A stretch of DNA of 64,000 nt from Bacillota bacterium. Lineage in GTDB: Bacteria > Bacillota > Bacilli > Bacillales_A > Planococcaceae. Positions 62,489-64,000 of this stretch are shown here, in pieces. Within the stretch, counting starts at the first letter, position 1, and every line of letters begins with the position of its first letter. Under the pieces are notes generated by a model. It was given only the letters and a program-made list of their open reading frames with translations, was not told the DNA's origin and did not search any database. Location of the stretch: positions 22,801 through 86,800 of the forward strand of contig JAEXYZ010000119.1 of the NCBI GenBank assembly GCA_023405135.1. Reading direction: 5' to 3'. A program made the translations under genes and the position numbers.

Positions 62489-63690
62489 TTATTTTAATGC
62501 AAAATACGTATAGCTACGTGTTCTACTAATGCTTGACCAAGAAGCCCATTTCATTGTGGAGATAGAACCATCCGGATCATAATAACCGATTTGTCCACTT
62601 GAATTATATGCTACTATAATTGTCCAATGATATCTTAACCCATTGCTGTAATTTACATTTTCTAGTAATGCTAATGGATATCTTGCATCGATGGCATTTT
62701 TAATGTTTACTAATGAAGGCTCTTCTACACCTGGTGTATCATAGGCACGAGATTTGGCAATCCAAAGGTTTTTGTCAAGATTTAATTCAGTTTCAAGCCC
62801 ATTATGCAGTGAATATTGATTTGTCCCAAAAAAATATGAATTCATCATGGTATACATATGGTTGATATGTTTTGCAGTACCTCCATAATAATTCGAGTTT
62901 CTAACACTTGAATAGTTACGAATATTTCTATAATAATTAGCAATCATCACTCCAACTGCTGGTCCACAAGATGAATTAGGATTCGCTACACCGCTTGTCC
63001 TTTGATATACACGTTCTACAGATAATTCTGGACTAGATGATGTAGTGCTTCTTATCACAAAGTTATTATCCTGGTTTACTAAGTCAGTAAAATCTATAAT
63101 CTCACTTTATATTACAGAACTCCGAGATTCTTTTTTAAATTCTTGCAATTCTTTTTTTACTGTTGGAATATCGATACCATACCTCATATTTTCCCAGTAC
63201 TTAACACTACGTAAATCATTTTTCTGATAATTCAATATTTTCTTATTTCTGTTTTTCCAATTTATTATATAAATGTTGTAAATTATTAGCAAAAACGATA
63301 TTATTTAAGGACAAATAATAAGCCTTTTGCTCCGGCTTTTCTAAGAGGATTTGGCCATAATGCGTATCTTCTTCGTTTTCAAGTGGACCCCATTCTAATA
63401 GATTTCCTAAGTCTGATTTTGCAGATAGTAGAGCAAAACCAATCAATTTATTACCTTCATATATATTAACATAATACCCAATTAATGAATCATCTATATG
63501 GTAAAGTTCCCTTACAAGTCTAAGCTCAAAGTTACCATTTTGACTATTTAAATAAGGCGAGTATTCTTGTAACTCTTTAATAGAGGAAATATACATCCGG
63601 AATTTTATTTTCCTCTTTTTCAGCTAGGATATGTGGCGTTAAAATAAAGAAACTAACTAAAGTAACTAAGAACAATAACCCCTTTTTCAT
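62489..63690 (-). pseudogene. Broken secreted C39-type cysteine peptidase gene
   Basis: Reading from ATG at 63690: a signal peptide (MKKGLLFLVTLVSFFILT, then HILA), frame change near 63600, a propeptide-like part (YISSIKELQEYSPYLN), frame change near 63246, KKELQEFKKESRSSVI, an in-frame TAA at 63107-63109, then the peptidase domain with NPNSSCGPAVG (catalytic Cys), LRYHWTIIVAY (His) and YYDPDG (Asp). Three lesions break one recognisable gene. The last 189 codons, from GTG at 63058, remain open but have lost the signal peptide, so export is not expected. Confidence 0.78.
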
Positions 63691-64000
63691 AATTATACAC
63701 TTCCGAAAAATGGTATTTTTATTTATTCATTTTAACCACAACATGATTAATTAACAATATACTATTCAGCTTATTTTAAAATTGTATATTTAATACATAG
63801 TTACCATATTTTACAAAATCAAACTGAATATATTCTAAAATTCTAGTAATATTTGGCTCAGAGATTTAAATAGAATCACTAGTGTTGCATAAATAATGTC
63901 ATAATTTTCAGTTTAATCATCTTTCCGGTTTGGAGCCAAAAAGGTAAATACCCAATCAAAGGTGGCTCCATCCATTTGGAAAATTATTTACAATTAGACC
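63691..64000. other. AT-rich end of window
   Basis: About 310 bp, AT-rich. A hairpin-like GGAGCCA (63932) / TGGCTCC (63963) lies near the right edge. No gene is supported inside the window. Confidence 0.5.

Overview
The window looks like a chromosome segment of a low-GC, endospore-forming Bacillota. Gene content and order (spo0A-spoIVB-recN-argR-tlyA-dxs-ispA-xseBA-folD-nusB; walRKHIJ-htrA-rlmH; purA-dnaB-rplI-gdpP-yybS) match Bacillus subtilis, and the protein sequences fit the Lysinibacillus/Solibacillus/Ureibacillus group best. That placement is an inference from memory. Most core genes lie on the minus strand.

1-13 kb is a catabolic block: propionyl-CoA carboxylase beta (partial), methylmalonyl-CoA epimerase, MeaB, both methylmalonyl-CoA mutase subunits, the branched-chain 2-oxoacid dehydrogenase genes bkdB-bkdAB-bkdAA-lpdV, and leucine dehydrogenase. 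Together they carry valine and isoleucine to acyl-CoAs and propionyl-CoA to succinyl-CoA. The stressosome miniprotein Prli42, a bacilliredoxin and a YqjA-like membrane protein sit among them. 14-29 kb holds the sporulation master regulator and the isoprenoid, folate and DNA-repair genes.

29-43.8 kb is a mosaic accessory stretch: glpK, a decayed intergenic region, a large unrecognised protein, hutH/hutP with a clear HutP antitermination site, a run of broken genes (an amino-acid ABC transporter and a truncated rocB meeting at a recombination joint), a LysE-type exporter with a divergent XRE-cupin regulator, and then small cassettes stacked against the 3' end of rlmH. Four copies of an 18-bp sequence encoding the RlmH C-terminus (EPYHK-stop) bound three cassettes: a MntA/HepT type VII toxin-antitoxin, a short promoter-bearing remnant, and a MarR-rhodanese-EVE operon. 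This is the layout of SCC elements (the family of SCCmec), but no recombinase is visible. A 102-bp promoter/operator block is duplicated between two of the cassettes. This is the best candidate for a new system in the window.

43.8-61.5 kb is the conserved origin-proximal set. Between rlmH and htrA there is a dense DnaA-box cluster. The wal two-component operon is followed by an M23 peptidoglycan hydrolase, a YitT protein, purA, the replicative helicase, L9, the c-di-AMP phosphodiesterase GdpP and YybS. In B. subtilis the spo0A and walRK regions are far apart on the chromosome; here about 26 kb separates them, with the accessory mosaic in between. The last 2.5 kb holds an unrecognised membrane-anchored protein and a broken secreted C39-type peptidase gene. 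No rRNA, tRNA or CRISPR array was seen.
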